Positions 10,742 to 20,830 of a DNA stretch of 64,000 nucleotides are shown piece after piece. Source of the DNA: Labia minor (taxonomy: Eukaryota > Arthropoda > Insecta > Dermaptera > Spongiphoridae); NCBI GenBank assembly GCA_963082975.1, contig OY720345.1, positions 5,482,491 to 5,546,490 of the forward strand, given 5' to 3'. A program made the position numbers and the translations under genes. The notes under the pieces are model-generated. The model did not search any database. It saw nothing but the letters and a program-made list of their open reading frames with translations, and was not told the origin of the DNA. Position 1 is the first letter of the stretch, and each line of letters starts with the position of its first letter.

Positions 10742-11701
10742 TTATCTTATCTTATCTTATTATGCTAGCTAAAATTGTATATATCTATCTATCTATATAT
10801 CATGGTTCTCAAAAACCGCTCTAACGATTTTTTTCAAATTCACACTAGATATAGTATTTATAAAGAAAAATTAAGTTTTATTGATGATATCTCTTGAAAC
10901 ATTCAGCTTCATTATTAATTTCTTAATTGAAAATTATATATGGAAAACGTCAAAATTGGCCTCCATTTTTATTTGTATTAATATTTTTTTTTATTTAAAA
11001 TATTTTAAAATTTATTATTTAATTTCGAAATAAAATTAAAAATATTTATTTTTAATAAAATATATATAGATATTTATTAATCTCTCTCAAAAAAAAAAAA
11101 ATAAAATAAAAAACATCAAATCTGCCTGCTAAGACAGTAAAAAAATGACAATTTTTTATCTAAATATATTTAGTCAAGATGGTAAAGTGATGTTTTAACG
11201 AGTGGATTTCGTCGGTTCGAAACTCTCCGGGTGAATCGTTATTTAAAAATGAAAATGAAAATAATGAATTTCTTATTTTTTTTCTTTTTATCTATTGTTT
11301 ACATTTTAATAAATTACTATTTTATATTTATTTATTCATTGTTCTTTTATTAAATTTAATATTTATTAATATTATTTATTATTAATTTATATATTGATGA
11401 CATCACAAATGACATTTATATTGAAATTTGACTCCCGCCTTTTTTTAAAGAATATTGTATTAATATTTTTTTTATATTTAAAATATTTTAAAATTTATTA
11501 TTTAATTTCGAAATAAAATTAAAAATATATATTTTTTTTATATTTAAAATATTTTAAAATTTTTTATTTAATTTCGAAATAAAATTAAAAATATATATTT
11601 TAATAATATTTTATAATTATAAATTACGATATATATTTATCAATAATAATGAATTTTTTTTTTTAACTTAATTACAGAGCCGAGGCTCGGGGTCCCGGTA
11701 T
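10742..11701 (+). mobile_element. Helentron-like family Y, copy 1
   Basis: Starts with (TCTTA)n and TTATGCTAGCTAAAATTG, continues with CTCAAAAACCGCTCTAACGA and a TCACACTAGATATAGTATT block shared by all family Y copies, and ends with the hairpin CCGAGGCTCGG-type sequence and GGGTCCCGGTA at about 11,680-11,701. A tRNA-like module sits inside at about 11,164-11,235, with a good B box (GGTTCGAAACTC). The interior contains two near-identical AT-rich blocks around 11,460-11,590. No transposase or Rep/helicase frame is present. Confidence 0.6.
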
Positions 11702-12240
11702 GATCTTAATATATTGTGAGAATTAGATAAATAATGTAGAGAGAAAAAAATATTTAAAAATAGATATTTATTTAAATGAAATAAAATTATTTAATTTACA
11801 GAATGAAAATGTCTATAATAATGTCTAAACATTTTTTCTTTATAATTTTACATTATAATAATACTAATTACAGTAGTTATAATATATGGGGAATTTTCAA
11901 CTTTGACTGCCGATTTGACCATGTTCCCAAACGAATTTTAAAAAAACCAAGACCACTTTACATTTACACATTTTAAGCTCTAATCGAATCCAAAATCAAA
12001 ATTTAAAAAATCGACAAACAGACACACAGATATATAGATTTTATAAATGAACATTTATACAATTTATTTTAATTAATTTGAAATATTTTAGGAAACAAAT
12101 TTTTAATGGGTCATTTTTAGAAATCCCATTTAACAATTATAATAAATAATTAAAAAATTGTAAAATTTTTAAAGTATATAAAAATAAATTGTATAAATTG
12201 GTTAAAGGGTCGAGTGATAGTTCGGTGTCCCAGGTATATA
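11702..12240 (+). mobile_element. Mosaic Helitron-like segment ending in family Y terminus
   Basis: The first 190 bases (TGATCTTAATATATTG onward) match the inverted sequence at 42,840-43,020 next to unit A and part of 14,325-14,455. A middle stretch from about 11,935 (CAAGACCACTTTACATTTAC) matches family Y copy 6 near 60,215. The right end, GGGTCGAGTGATAGTTCGG then TGTCCCAGGTA at 12,209-12,236, is a slightly mutated family Y hairpin terminus. Confidence 0.5.
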
Positions 12241-12439
12241 TTTTATATTAACACGCCTACTTTTCTGTATAATAAAGATATAAAGAATCATATTTTAATT
12301 TTTATATAACCAAGAAATCATTTTTTCACTTAAAATATAGTTGTAAAGCCCAAATCTCCGATCCATATAACATCATCGACTGGGCCGCTACCAAAAGGAG
12401 TCTTCTCTTGCTCTGACTAGGGCCACCGGTATTTGCCAT

Positions 12440-12730
12440 TAGTCTCGAAAAAATAATATTAAATTTTATATAAATTTATAAATTAGAATATTTGAATTTG
12501 TTTAAATTTTAACACATGTAATCAATCATATGCATAAAGAATAAAAAATTTTGAAAATCAACTTGGTATTAAATTCAGAAAAAAAAAATACTCATATATA
12601 GAATATATAGACTATTCGAATATAATTGAAACTCTTTCTCTCCCTCTATTTTAAATTTGAAAAAACGGAGTGTTAAGAAATTAAGATTCCTTATACAACA
12701 TGGATGGTTAAATGAATTGGGCTCCCTACC
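12440..12730 (+). repeat. Dispersed repeat U, copy 1
   Basis: Matches 62,960-63,300 on the same strand and 52,810-53,120 inverted. Shared landmarks are TTAACACATGTAATCAATCA, TAGACTATTCGAATATAA and GAATTGGGCT. In the 52.8-kb copy it directly adjoins the LINE part of unit A, so it may be an upstream piece of the same element. Confidence 0.5.
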
Positions 12731-12970
12731 TCCCTGAGAAATTCACATTAAAAATGTTTATAATATTTTAGTTTATTAAGTCAAACTATTATTTTTTTAT
12801 TTCAATATTTTTAATGTTAATACAATAATTTTTATTTTATAATCTATAAAATAATTTAATTATTTTTAAAAACAACGGTCTTCAATTACAATTTTTTTAC
12901 TCTCTACTGACTGTTCATTTCATAACTGAAAATAGTGTCGAATAGAAATAGACGATATTACTTGGATTAA

Positions 12971-13217
12971 TCTTATTATGCTAGCTAAAATTGTTTGTTT
13001 GTATTATTGAGGACCCCAGTTCAATTCATTTTAATCAGATTGATGCAATGATGCAACATTTAATAATTGTAATAAATAATTAATTGTAGATTAATATTTT
13101 TTAAAGGGTCGAGCGACAGCTCGGTGTCCCAGGTATTAATATTACCAGCCAAACCCAATAATAATGAATCATTTTTTTTAACTTAAGTACCGAGCCGAGG
13201 CTCGGGGTCCCGGTACT
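12971..13217 (+). mobile_element. Family Y, short copy 2 with two successive hairpin termini
   Basis: A miniature copy: TCTTATTATGCTAGC start, then directly the GAGGACCCCAGTTCAATTC pre-terminal block and the first terminus (CGAGC-GACA-GCTCG then GTGTCCCAGGTA, 13112-13139). About 60 bases later comes a second, related terminus (CCGAGC-CGAG-GCTCGG then GGTCCCGGTA, 13191-13217). The next family Y copy begins immediately after it. Confidence 0.6.
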
Positions 13218-14325
13218 CTTATCTTATTATGCTAGCTAAAATTGTATATATATTTCTATATATAACCATTGGTTCTCAAAAACCGCTCTAACGATTTTTT
13301 TCAAATTTACACTAGATATAGTATTTATAAAGAAAAATTGAGTTTTATTGATCACATCTCTTGAAACTTACAGCTTCATTATTAATTTCTTAATTGAAAA
13401 TTATATATGGGTGTGACGTCATCAATTTTACTTCAATTAATATTTTTTTTATATTTAAAATATTTTAAAATAAAATAAATTTCGAAATAAAATTAAAAAT
13501 ATTTATTTTTAATAATATATATATATATATATATATATATTTATTAATCTTAATTAATTAATTATTAACAAAAAAATACGGTTGGTTGATTCCCGCTTTT
13601 TTTTAAATGAATTGTATTAACATTTTTTTATATATTTAAAATATTTTAAAATTCATTATTTAATTTCAAAATAAAATTAAAAATATTTATTTTTAATAAA
13701 ATATATATATATATTTATTAATCACTCTCAAAAAAAACAAAAACAAAAACAAAAAAAACATATAATTCTTGCAAAGAGATTAAAAATGTCATTTTAATCA
13801 TCTAAATATATTAGTCTATTGGGTAAAGGCACTGTTTTGAATAGTCAACTTAGCAGGATCGAAACCGGCGGAAAAAAATTTTTTTTTTTTTTATCTATTA
13901 TTTTATATTTATTTATTCATTGTTCTTTGATTAAATTTAATTTCTTTTATTTTATTTTATTAATTAAAATGATGCAACATTTAATAATTGTAATATTGTA
14001 ATAAATTTTATTTTTTTTATTTTATTAATTACTTATTAGTCATTAACTAATAATTTAATATTAATTCAAATTTTTTTTTTATTTTTTATAAATTTTTATT
14101 ATTTAATTTTGCTTAGAAACATATCTAATAATACATATTTATGTATTATTGAGGACCCCAAGTTCCATGCAATGATGCAACATTTAATAATTGTAATAAA
14201 TAATTAAAGAATTGTATATCAGCTCGGTGTCCCAAGTATTAATATTACCAGCCAAACCCAATATAATAATGAATTATTTTTTTTTAACTTAATTACCTAG
14301 CCGAGGCTCGGGGTCCCGGTGTGAT
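13218..14325 (+). mobile_element. Helentron-like family Y, copy 3
   Basis: Begins TCTTATCTTATTATGCTAGC directly after the previous copy, includes CTCAAAAACCGCTCTAACGA, a TGACGTCA site at 13414-13421, an (AT)n run near 13,517, and a tRNA-like module at about 13,811-13,868 with B-box-like GGATCGAAACC. It ends with a damaged first terminus (ATCAGCTCGGTGTCCCA) and an intact second terminus near 14,297-14,321. The small open frame over the tRNA-like module is not a gene. Confidence 0.6.
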
Positions 14326-14565
14326 CTTAATATATTGTCAGAATTAGATAAATAATGTAGAGAAAAATTATTTAAAAATAGATATTTATTTAAATGAAAT
14401 AAAATTATTTAATTTACAGAATGAAAATGTCTATAATAATGTCTAAACATTTTTTCGAGCGACAGCTCGGTATCCCAGGTATTAATATTACCAGCCAAAC
14501 CCAATAATAATGAATCATTTTTTTTAACTTAAGTACCGAGCCGAGGCTCGGGGTCCCGGTACTGA
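14326..14565 (+). mobile_element. Partial copy carrying a further paired terminus
   Basis: The segment TGATCTTAATATATTGTC to AACATTTTTT matches 11,702-11,835, then joins directly to another pair of termini: CGAGC-GACA-GCTCG/GTATCCCAGGTA at 14,457-14,481 and CCGAGC-CGAG-GCTCGG/GGTCCCGGTA at 14,536-14,562. Confidence 0.5.
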
Positions 14566-14649
14566 ACGAGTTAATAGAATAGAAGAGTTGCCTATCTCAA
14601 AAGTGAAGGAGGCATAATATCTTTTGCCTTCCATAGTAGTATATATATA

Positions 14650-15159
14650 TGTGGGAAGTGGCCAAAGATTTCTCCGTGACGGGGGTGTAGCAACGTTCTC
14701 ACTCCACTTAGACTGGGAAGGGCCATTGTCTACACTCTATGTTGTAAGATGTTTCTCTACCCCCAGTAACCCACGCCAGCGGAATTGCCGCGGGTTTCCC
14801 CATCCCCAATCATGTTTGAAACAGGGCCTTTGGTGACGTAAAAGGGCAAGTCTCCCGATCCTTTTCCCACCACAATTCATGCTCTATAAGGGAGGGATGG
14901 ATATATAAATCGGCGCGCCAACAAGGGATTGCTATGACGAGAGAATGCTATAAGCTATAACGTTAGAGATTGCTTTGACGAGAGATCACTGTGACCGGAG
15001 GTATTGAGAAGTAATTTATAGATTTATTGGAAAAAAATAAACCGTTTTTTAAGAAATCTATAAGCTTTCATTTCATAAGCCCAAAGAAGAAGTCTTCCCG
15101 TTGCTCATTGGACAATTTTGTCTCTAGACACCGAACCGATCCTCTCCACAGTCTCTACA
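14650..15159 (+). mobile_element. Solo LTR, family L2, divergent copy
   Basis: Begins TGTGGGAAGTGG and ends GTCTCTACA, matching the TG..CA ends of the L2 copy at 37,448. A TATA box (TATATAAA, 14902-14909) and a poly(A) signal (AATAAA, 15036-15041) sit at LTR-like spacing. Flanking four-base sequences are TATA and TTAT, so a target duplication is not clear. The middle differs a lot from the 37.4-kb copy, so this may be a subfamily. Confidence 0.65.
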
Positions 15160-15955
15160 TTATTTTGTTCGCTCGTTCGTGATCAAAGTACAAAATTCAA
15201 AGAGTAATTCTTTATTTTTCATTTTATTATTCAATTAATAATTATTTTAAATTATATTTATATTAAAAAATATACAAACCAATTATTTATTTGACTTTAT
15301 CCAATATAGATAGGCATTATTTAATATACCATATAAAAGGGCTTTCTTTGTATAATAATTTGTGTCACTATGGGATGTACCAAAGGGTAAAGGCCTCCAG
15401 CAAGTGATGGACAACAATTAATAATATATTTATAATATCAAAAGAGTTAATTAAAACATTTTAAATATTATTTATTATGAAAAAATTATTTGTATGTAAA
15501 TTATAAAATAAAATAAAAAATATTTAAAATTATTTTTATTTTATTTCTCATTGGTTAGGTATATAACCTATAATATATCAATTTAATATATAATAATTTC
15601 CTAATACTACATCAAATATAATATTATATTTAATCATTTGTTTGAATCTTTAAACCAAGCTTTTCAATTTAATTAATTTTCATTAATAATAATAATTTTA
15701 ATAATAATTGTAAAGAGTAATAATATATTCAAAATAAATCAAAATCAGAGAAAAGAAAGGATTATACTCGCATCAAATTTAAATCAAAGTTAAAAATGTC
15801 ATATTCCATATGTTTTTATGATTAAAACACATTTTTGATATCCATAAAAATATTATTTCTAATTGAAAATCTAAATAAATATATATATGTACTTGGTAAA
15901 CTCAAATGATATTTTATTTTTTGACCATTGACGATTATTAATAATTTGTTTTATA
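15160..15955. other. AT-rich sequence without recognised gene
   Basis: Only low-complexity AT-rich DNA is visible, with no supported gene, RNA or element boundary. Confidence 0.4.
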
Positions 15956-16019
15956 TATATATTAGGGGTACCCATAAGTAATCAATTATTTAAGTGGCAA
16001 CAAAAAAAAAGAGAATTTA

Positions 16020-16320
16020 ACTAAGTTTAATTTGAACTTTAATCGATTAAGTAATTTCCATCATTATCAAGGACCTTTTGCCATCTTGTTGGTAGGATTT
16101 CAATTCTCTGTTCATAAAATTTTGCTTCTTTCGAAGAAAAATATTCTGCTATTCCTTTTTGAAGTTTTTATTTTCCAGATAATGTTCCATGGATCGGATG
16201 GTGCTATATCCAGCGAATATGGAGGATATGGTAAAACCTCCCAGATTAGCTGCCTTATTTTTTCTTGGGTTACGAATTTATTCCTCAAAAGGGTTGCAAG
16301 TGTTCTCAAACTAAATGGTA
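16020..16320 (-). pseudogene. mariner transposase C-terminal remnant
   Basis: Minus-strand translation gives RNKFVTQEKIRQLIWEVLPY then PPYSLDIAPSD, where PPYSPDLAPSD with its aspartate is the third catalytic block of mariner transposases. Downstream, KTSKRNSRIFFFERSKIL and, in shifted frames, TEN.NPTNKMAKGP resemble the 'FYEQRIEILPTRWQK' tail. Stops and frameshifts break it. The upstream two thirds are missing; a terminal-repeat-like GGGGTACCCATAAGT lies at 15,965-15,980. Confidence 0.7.
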
Positions 16321-16784
16321 GTCCAATCTCTTCCTATATGCATATATGTTTGTAAGCGGTAAGGTCAATAAGTCGGTTTTTATTTTCTTTTTCTTAAAAA
16401 GATTTCAATAATAATAATTTCATGACTGTCAAAACACTGGTGTCATTGGTGTTATTTAGTCCTGGCTGATAGATAACTAAAAAGAAGATTAAAAGTGTTG
16501 TGTTATAAATTTGAATAGTTATAAACAGCATGAGAAAGTCAAATTTAATTATCTTTTAAAATGTAAAATTTTAATCATAAATAAGGCATCACAGGTTGAG
16601 AGACACGAATGTGCTATATTGCACAATTTTGTTATAAATTTTATTTCTTAGTAAATTGTATATCCCATATGATATGTGTTTAGGGATAATCAACTTTGTA
16701 TATATTTATTGTAAAAATTTTGGCTAATAAACACATTTTAAACAAAAACAGGGTGAGTGGCAACATCGTTGGTTTCCTAATTGG

Positions 16785-16893
16785 GAACCTATTTGATGAA
16801 AAATAGCACCTCCGATCAAGAAAATCAAGATAAAGGTTGATAGGACCCGTTCTACTGATCATAGTACACCTCATCATTTATATAACCTTGACT
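16785..16893 (+). mobile_element. SINE S, 3' fragment
   Basis: The stretch from about 16,803 (AGCACCTCCGATCAAGAAAA) matches the 3' half of the tRNA-derived SINE that begins directly afterwards, so a younger copy inserted next to or into an older one. The older copy lacks the tRNA-like head and T tail. Confidence 0.75.
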
Positions 16894-16895
16894 TG

Positions 16896-17186
16896 AAGAC
16901 GCCATTGTGTGTGTGGGTGGCGAGCCTGCCTCACATTCACATGGTCCCGGGTTCAAGTTCAGGACCTGGCAAGGGAATTTCCCTACCTGGGGTCTATGGG
17001 ACGGAGTCAATCCAGCCTCCGGGAACAACCTTGGGGAAAAGCTACTTGATAGCGCCTCCGATCAAGAAAATCAAGGTAAAGGTGGAGAGAACCCGTTCTA
17101 CTGATCATAGGACACCTCATTGATAGAACCGGCTTGATAGACGTTGTCCTTGTTTAGGAGGTACAAAAATCAGAGGTTTTTTTTTA
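16896..17186 (+). mobile_element. tRNA-derived SINE S, full copy 1
   Basis: The head starts ACGCCATTGTGTGTGTGG, with an A-box-like GGGTGGCGAGCCTGC and a B-box-like GGGTTCAAGTTC, then a unique body (CTGGGGTCTATGGGACGGAG, GATCAAGAAAATCAAGG, TTCTACTGATCATAGGACAC) and ends CAGAGG followed by a T run. Similar copies occur at 39,033, 45,323 (-), 48,549, 55,107 (-) and 56,046. A pol III transcript is expected from such internal promoters. Open frames across it are artefacts of the SINE body. Confidence 0.85.
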
Positions 17187-17359
17187 TAATCACAATTTCG
17201 TTTTTTATTTAAATTAACTGGCATCGATTCTTTAATATTATTACAAATATTATAGATTAAATTCTTCGATAATGATTTTTATATTTTCAGATTGATTTAA
17301 AAGAAAAATAAATAAAAATTCATGTATTAAATTGGAACAATTTAGCTTGAGGAAAGGAT

Positions 17360-17880
17360 TCCTTTAGCTTATGTTTATTGAAAGGGCATGAGTTCTACGA
17401 TTTTCCGAGGTTGCAACAACGATTGAGAAGTAGAATGGAAGGGAGAAGATGGAGGCAGCCCCCCGACAATCCAAACGAGAACCATACTAATACCCTATCG
17501 GGCGAATTCGAAAAGGACAGGGTGAGACTTATGGGCCCATGTCTCTCTCTCTCTCTCTCTCCCTTTCTCTTTTGCAGCACCAACCAACCTCCTTTTCGAA
17601 CTTTCCCATTCCATACCATTCGAAAAGTTTCCTCCCCTTTCTCGGTTCGAATTTCGCTAAACGGCCCTCCGCTCCCGGCAAACGAAACGAAATGCTCTTA
17701 TTAAAAGGAAGCGAGCGCCTTTCCAGCTCCTGTTCATTATTCATGGCCAGGCCTGTCGGCACGCACACCCACGCACAAACACACACACACCGACTTACCT
17801 TGGACAGTTAGAAAATGGGTACTGTGCCCTCGACAAATGCGCTTTATTGTTTCATACAAAACGTCCAAGTCCTCTTTATT
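17360..17880. other. Higher-complexity region, possibly unique or conserved
   Basis: Base composition is more balanced than the surroundings and nothing here recurs elsewhere in the window. A long pyrimidine tract ending TTTCTCTTTTGCAG at 17,560-17,576 looks like a plus-strand splice acceptor, and TACTTACC-type sequence at 17793-17799 is a minus-strand donor. The overlapping short frames have no recognisable domain. It could be part of an intron or a conserved non-coding block. Confidence 0.35.
17799..17873 (-). CDS. Candidate internal exon (weak)
   Basis: On the minus strand an open stretch codes DLDVLYETIKRICRG then HSTHFLTVQ and is followed exactly by AG|GTAAGT, a consensus splice donor. 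The upstream boundary would be an AG after AATTAAAAAATAA, which has no pyrimidine tract, so the acceptor is poor. I recognise no family. Chance occurrence of a short open stretch beside GTAAGT is quite possible in AT-rich DNA. Confidence 0.2.
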
Positions 17881-18450
17881 TTTTAATTTTCAACCCCCCT
17901 TTATTATGTCTTGGTATAAATGGTTGAATCGATAACAAAAGTCTCAAGAGACGATGAGACAAAATAATTATTAGGTGTCTTTGTCACTAGCAAATTGGCA
18001 CCCAGCCGAGGCTTCTTGAATAACGCATAGAATAAGCAATTATGTCTAACATAGTTAGGACAGACACCCGTTGTCTTAGTTAGACTTGCAGATGTGTGTG
18101 GAGACAAATTATGCACACTGGATTAATAGAAACATCTTAGAGATCCAATTCTCTCATCTCAAATGTTATTCCATTCAAAAAACAATAAAAAGAAAAAAAT
18201 AATTCTATATTATCTTTTTAAAAGTTTTATCTAAATTACCAATATGCTACTTATTTTATTATTATATGTAAAATTTAACGTATTATATATGATATTACAT
18301 TTTTATTAATAATTATATAGATAATTAATTTAATTTAAATTAGTATTATTTTAAAATGCAAAATATTTTTTATTTTAAAATAAATGTAAAAAAAAATTAT
18401 GATATTGAATTTATTATCAATAATATTAGTATATTATAAATCAAAATATA

Positions 18451-18610
18451 TGTAGAGATTTCGGAAGGGATTGGATCGTTGTTTAGGGGTAAATTATCTT
18501 GATACAGTAACAACACTTCTTGTTTGGGTTTTTCTATAAAATGGTTTATTTACAATAAATAAACATAGGCAAATAAACACACTCTCTCATCATCATAGCC
18601 AAGCTACCGA
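18451..18610 (-). mobile_element. Solo LTR family L2, truncated copy
   Basis: Starts TGTAGAGATTTCGGAAGGGA, the complement of the L2 right end, and runs through the poly(A)-signal region (complement of AATAAA) to CATAGCCAAGCTACCGA, where similarity to 37,448-37,885 stops. The promoter half is missing. Confidence 0.7.
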
Positions 18611-18951
18611 ATTTAATTGAAATTGATTTTACTTTTAATATTATTGATTATTAGAAATTAAAATTAAAATTGAAATATTATAAACATTCTTTATATGTAA
18701 ACTTCTAGAATTATTAATTTTATATTTAGTGTCAACTTCTTAAATGAGTCACCAGAGGCGCCACATGTACCGTTTGTTACACAGCCAGTCATACTTACAT
18801 ACATAGAAGGATATATATATATAATTTAATGTTTAACATTTTATATAATAATTTAATACCTAGTTAATTTTAATATATTATAAACTAAGATCTTTCCCTA
18901 AGATATTTATCTTAATTATTCACATCTTCTCAAACGAATATATATATATAG

Positions 18952-19032
18952 TTGGCCTCGGACTGTTGTCCAGTGCGGACGTGTGCCGGTCTCAGGATTG
19001 CCCAGGATTCTTCGGAGCTCTACAGCAACGCA
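18952..19032 (+). CDS. Candidate internal exon (weak)
   Basis: An 81-base GC-rich block in AT-rich surroundings is preceded by an (AT)n tract ending in AG and followed by GTGAGTAA, a good splice-donor match. The phase-0 translation, 27 codons, reads LASDCCPVRTCAGLRIAQDS then SELYSNA. I do not recognise the protein. The acceptor has no pyrimidine tract. The open frame continues past the donor to 19,131, and a second short frame MAPKWVPKRRENNLTKI follows at 19,145, so this could instead be part of an unrecognised retroelement leader. Confidence 0.25.
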
Positions 19033-19391
19033 GTGAGTAAAAAACCACCCAACCTATCAACCCAAAATCCCGATATTAACCCTTGGTCACACAGACTAAG
19101 ACCCAGATTCCCAAAAATATTCCCACCTAAATAATCTCTTGAAAATGGCGCCAAAATGGGTGCCGAAACGACGAGAAAACAATCTCACAAAAATACGTGA
19201 TTATATCCCTGATAAATCTGATAATAATAATAACAATAACATTCACGGAAACCTAAACCAACATATATATATATATATATATATATTTGTAAATAATATA
19301 ATAAATTTTATTTCAGTGAATGAAACTATCTAAATATACATGTAAATATGAATAAAATCTAACAACATAGATCAATGTTTTCTAACAACAA

Positions 19392-19670
19392 AGATATTTA
19401 GGGTGACCATAATATTTCGAAAACACCACGGTTTACCTTTTTTTTTTTTGAAAAATATAGAAAAAAAAAGTCAGAAATGTTTAAGAGCCTAGTCCCGAAA
19501 GCGTTTTACCTTTTTTAGAACCAAATTAAAAGAAAAGTACGAAATGTCCTAAATATTTAAAAACCAGGACAATAGGCTCTCCCGAAGACATTTTTCGGGA
19601 CGCCGGGACAGAGCACCTAAAAACGGGGCAATTCCGGAAAACCGGGACGTTTGGTCACCCTAAATATCTA
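19392..19670. mobile_element. Miniature DNA element with GGGTGACCA ends, copy 1
   Basis: Inverted ends AGATATTTAGGGTGACCA (19392-19409) and the complement (19653-19670) match perfectly over 18 bases. The inside has a CCCGAAGACATTTTTCGGGA hairpin near 19,578-19,600 and CCGGGACGTTTGG by the right end. The copy at 54,601-54,771 shares TAGGGTGACCA, GGTGCTCTGTC and the CCCGAAAAAT block. Non-coding; superfamily not certain. Confidence 0.7.
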
Positions 19671-19869
19671 CCTATATAAATATATTTATAATAGTATCAC
19701 TAATTAATAAAACAATTAAGATATATTATATAGATACTTATATTGATATTTGTTTCTTTTTGTTTTTATTAAATTTTAAAATATAATAATAGCATCCTTT
19801 GATAAAACTGATTATTATATAATATTTTGTGTAAAATGTTTCAAATTAATCATTTGAAGAGAAAACAAA

Positions 19870-20400
19870 ACAAAAGAATTGGAAATGAATAGAAGAACTG
19901 TTGATAGGGCATGTGAAGATGATGAGGAGTTCGAGGGTGTATGTATGGCAACGATCTCTCCACCCCCCCCCCTCCCTCCCTCTCTCCGATATCCTTGCTT
20001 CTTCACGGTGATCGCCAGGATATTTCATTTCGATCGGGAACGCCAGCCGTGTCCATTCACTGTGCATACAGATTCTTTTCGCCATTTCGAAACCCTCTTT
20101 TTCTTTTCTTTTCTTTTTCCTTTTTTTTTTTTTTTTTTTTTTCCTTCACCAATCTTTCACCCTCGTCCTCCTCCTCCTGACTTGGGGCACCATCTCACTA
20201 TACCGGGCCTTTTCTCAATGCATTTTCTTTATTTCACCCACCCACCCACCAAATGGAATGAGTAACTGAGGTTCCCTCCCTCCGAGCTTTTGCTTTATAG
20301 CCCTCCTTGTGTCATCTACTGAGTTGGCTCGGTTTATTCTCAATACACCGAACAAGAAAAATGGATGGCAATAGAGAGATAGATCTAGGGATAATATTGA
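19870..20400. other. Higher-complexity region with pyrimidine runs
   Basis: Contains C-rich (about 19,961-19,985) and T-rich (about 20,090-20,143) tracts and otherwise balanced sequence not found elsewhere in the window. The long frames on both strands (up to 128 codons) are dominated by Pro/Ser/Phe from these tracts and show no domain. No gene is called. Confidence 0.4.
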
Positions 20401-20504
20401 AAGAATTGAATAACAACTTTTAAGTTTATAGAAAGAAAAATATTTTATGAATAGAAAAAAGAATATTGTCGAATATTTATTAAAACATTAAAATAACAAA
20501 CAAA

Positions 20505-20725
20505 TTTATCATGCAGTAAAGGGGTTTATTGCGTTAAAATTATTATCAAAGGGGATAAATATTAAACTATATCAAACAATTATTTTACCGGTTGTATTAT
20601 ATTGGTGTGAGGCATGGTCTATGACCTTAGGAGAGTTGATTTAGAAAATTGGAGAATAGGATTCGTCGAAGCATTTATGGGCCAAAGAAAGATGAGGTCA
20701 CCGGGGAATGGTGAAATTTGGTGTA
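20505..20725 (+). pseudogene. LINE reverse-transcriptase C-terminal fragment
   Basis: Frames read LLSKGINIKLYQTIILPVVL, YWCEAWSM, then, after a frame change, LENRIRRSIYGPKKDEVTGE. The 'LYKTIIRPVVLYG.EAW' and 'R.IYGP' blocks mark the region after the LINE RT active site. GGCCAAAGAAAGATGAGGTC is identical to the complement of the LINE part at about 52,490-52,510, so this is the same LINE family as in unit A but in longer form. It ends about 100 bases before the LTR element. Confidence 0.65.
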
Positions 20726-20830
20726 AATAAGTTTTTTATAATATGAATTGAGATTATTTGTTTAAATTTAAGAATTTTTTTGAACTAATATTTCTTCTTC
20801 TTGTTGACTTCAATAATCTATAATAAAGTT

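Noticed and set aside
16896-16980. Functional tRNA gene in the SINE head
   Set aside because: A and B boxes are present, but acceptor and anticodon stems do not form, and the same unit recurs with a long non-tRNA body.
18952-19333. Two consecutive short frames as a host gene
   Set aside because: Kept only as a weak exon candidate; no homology is recognised and the second frame ends in AAT and AT microsatellites.
19879-20265. 128-codon frame rich in Pro and Phe
   Set aside because: Produced by C and T homopolymer tracts; no motif and frames open on both strands.
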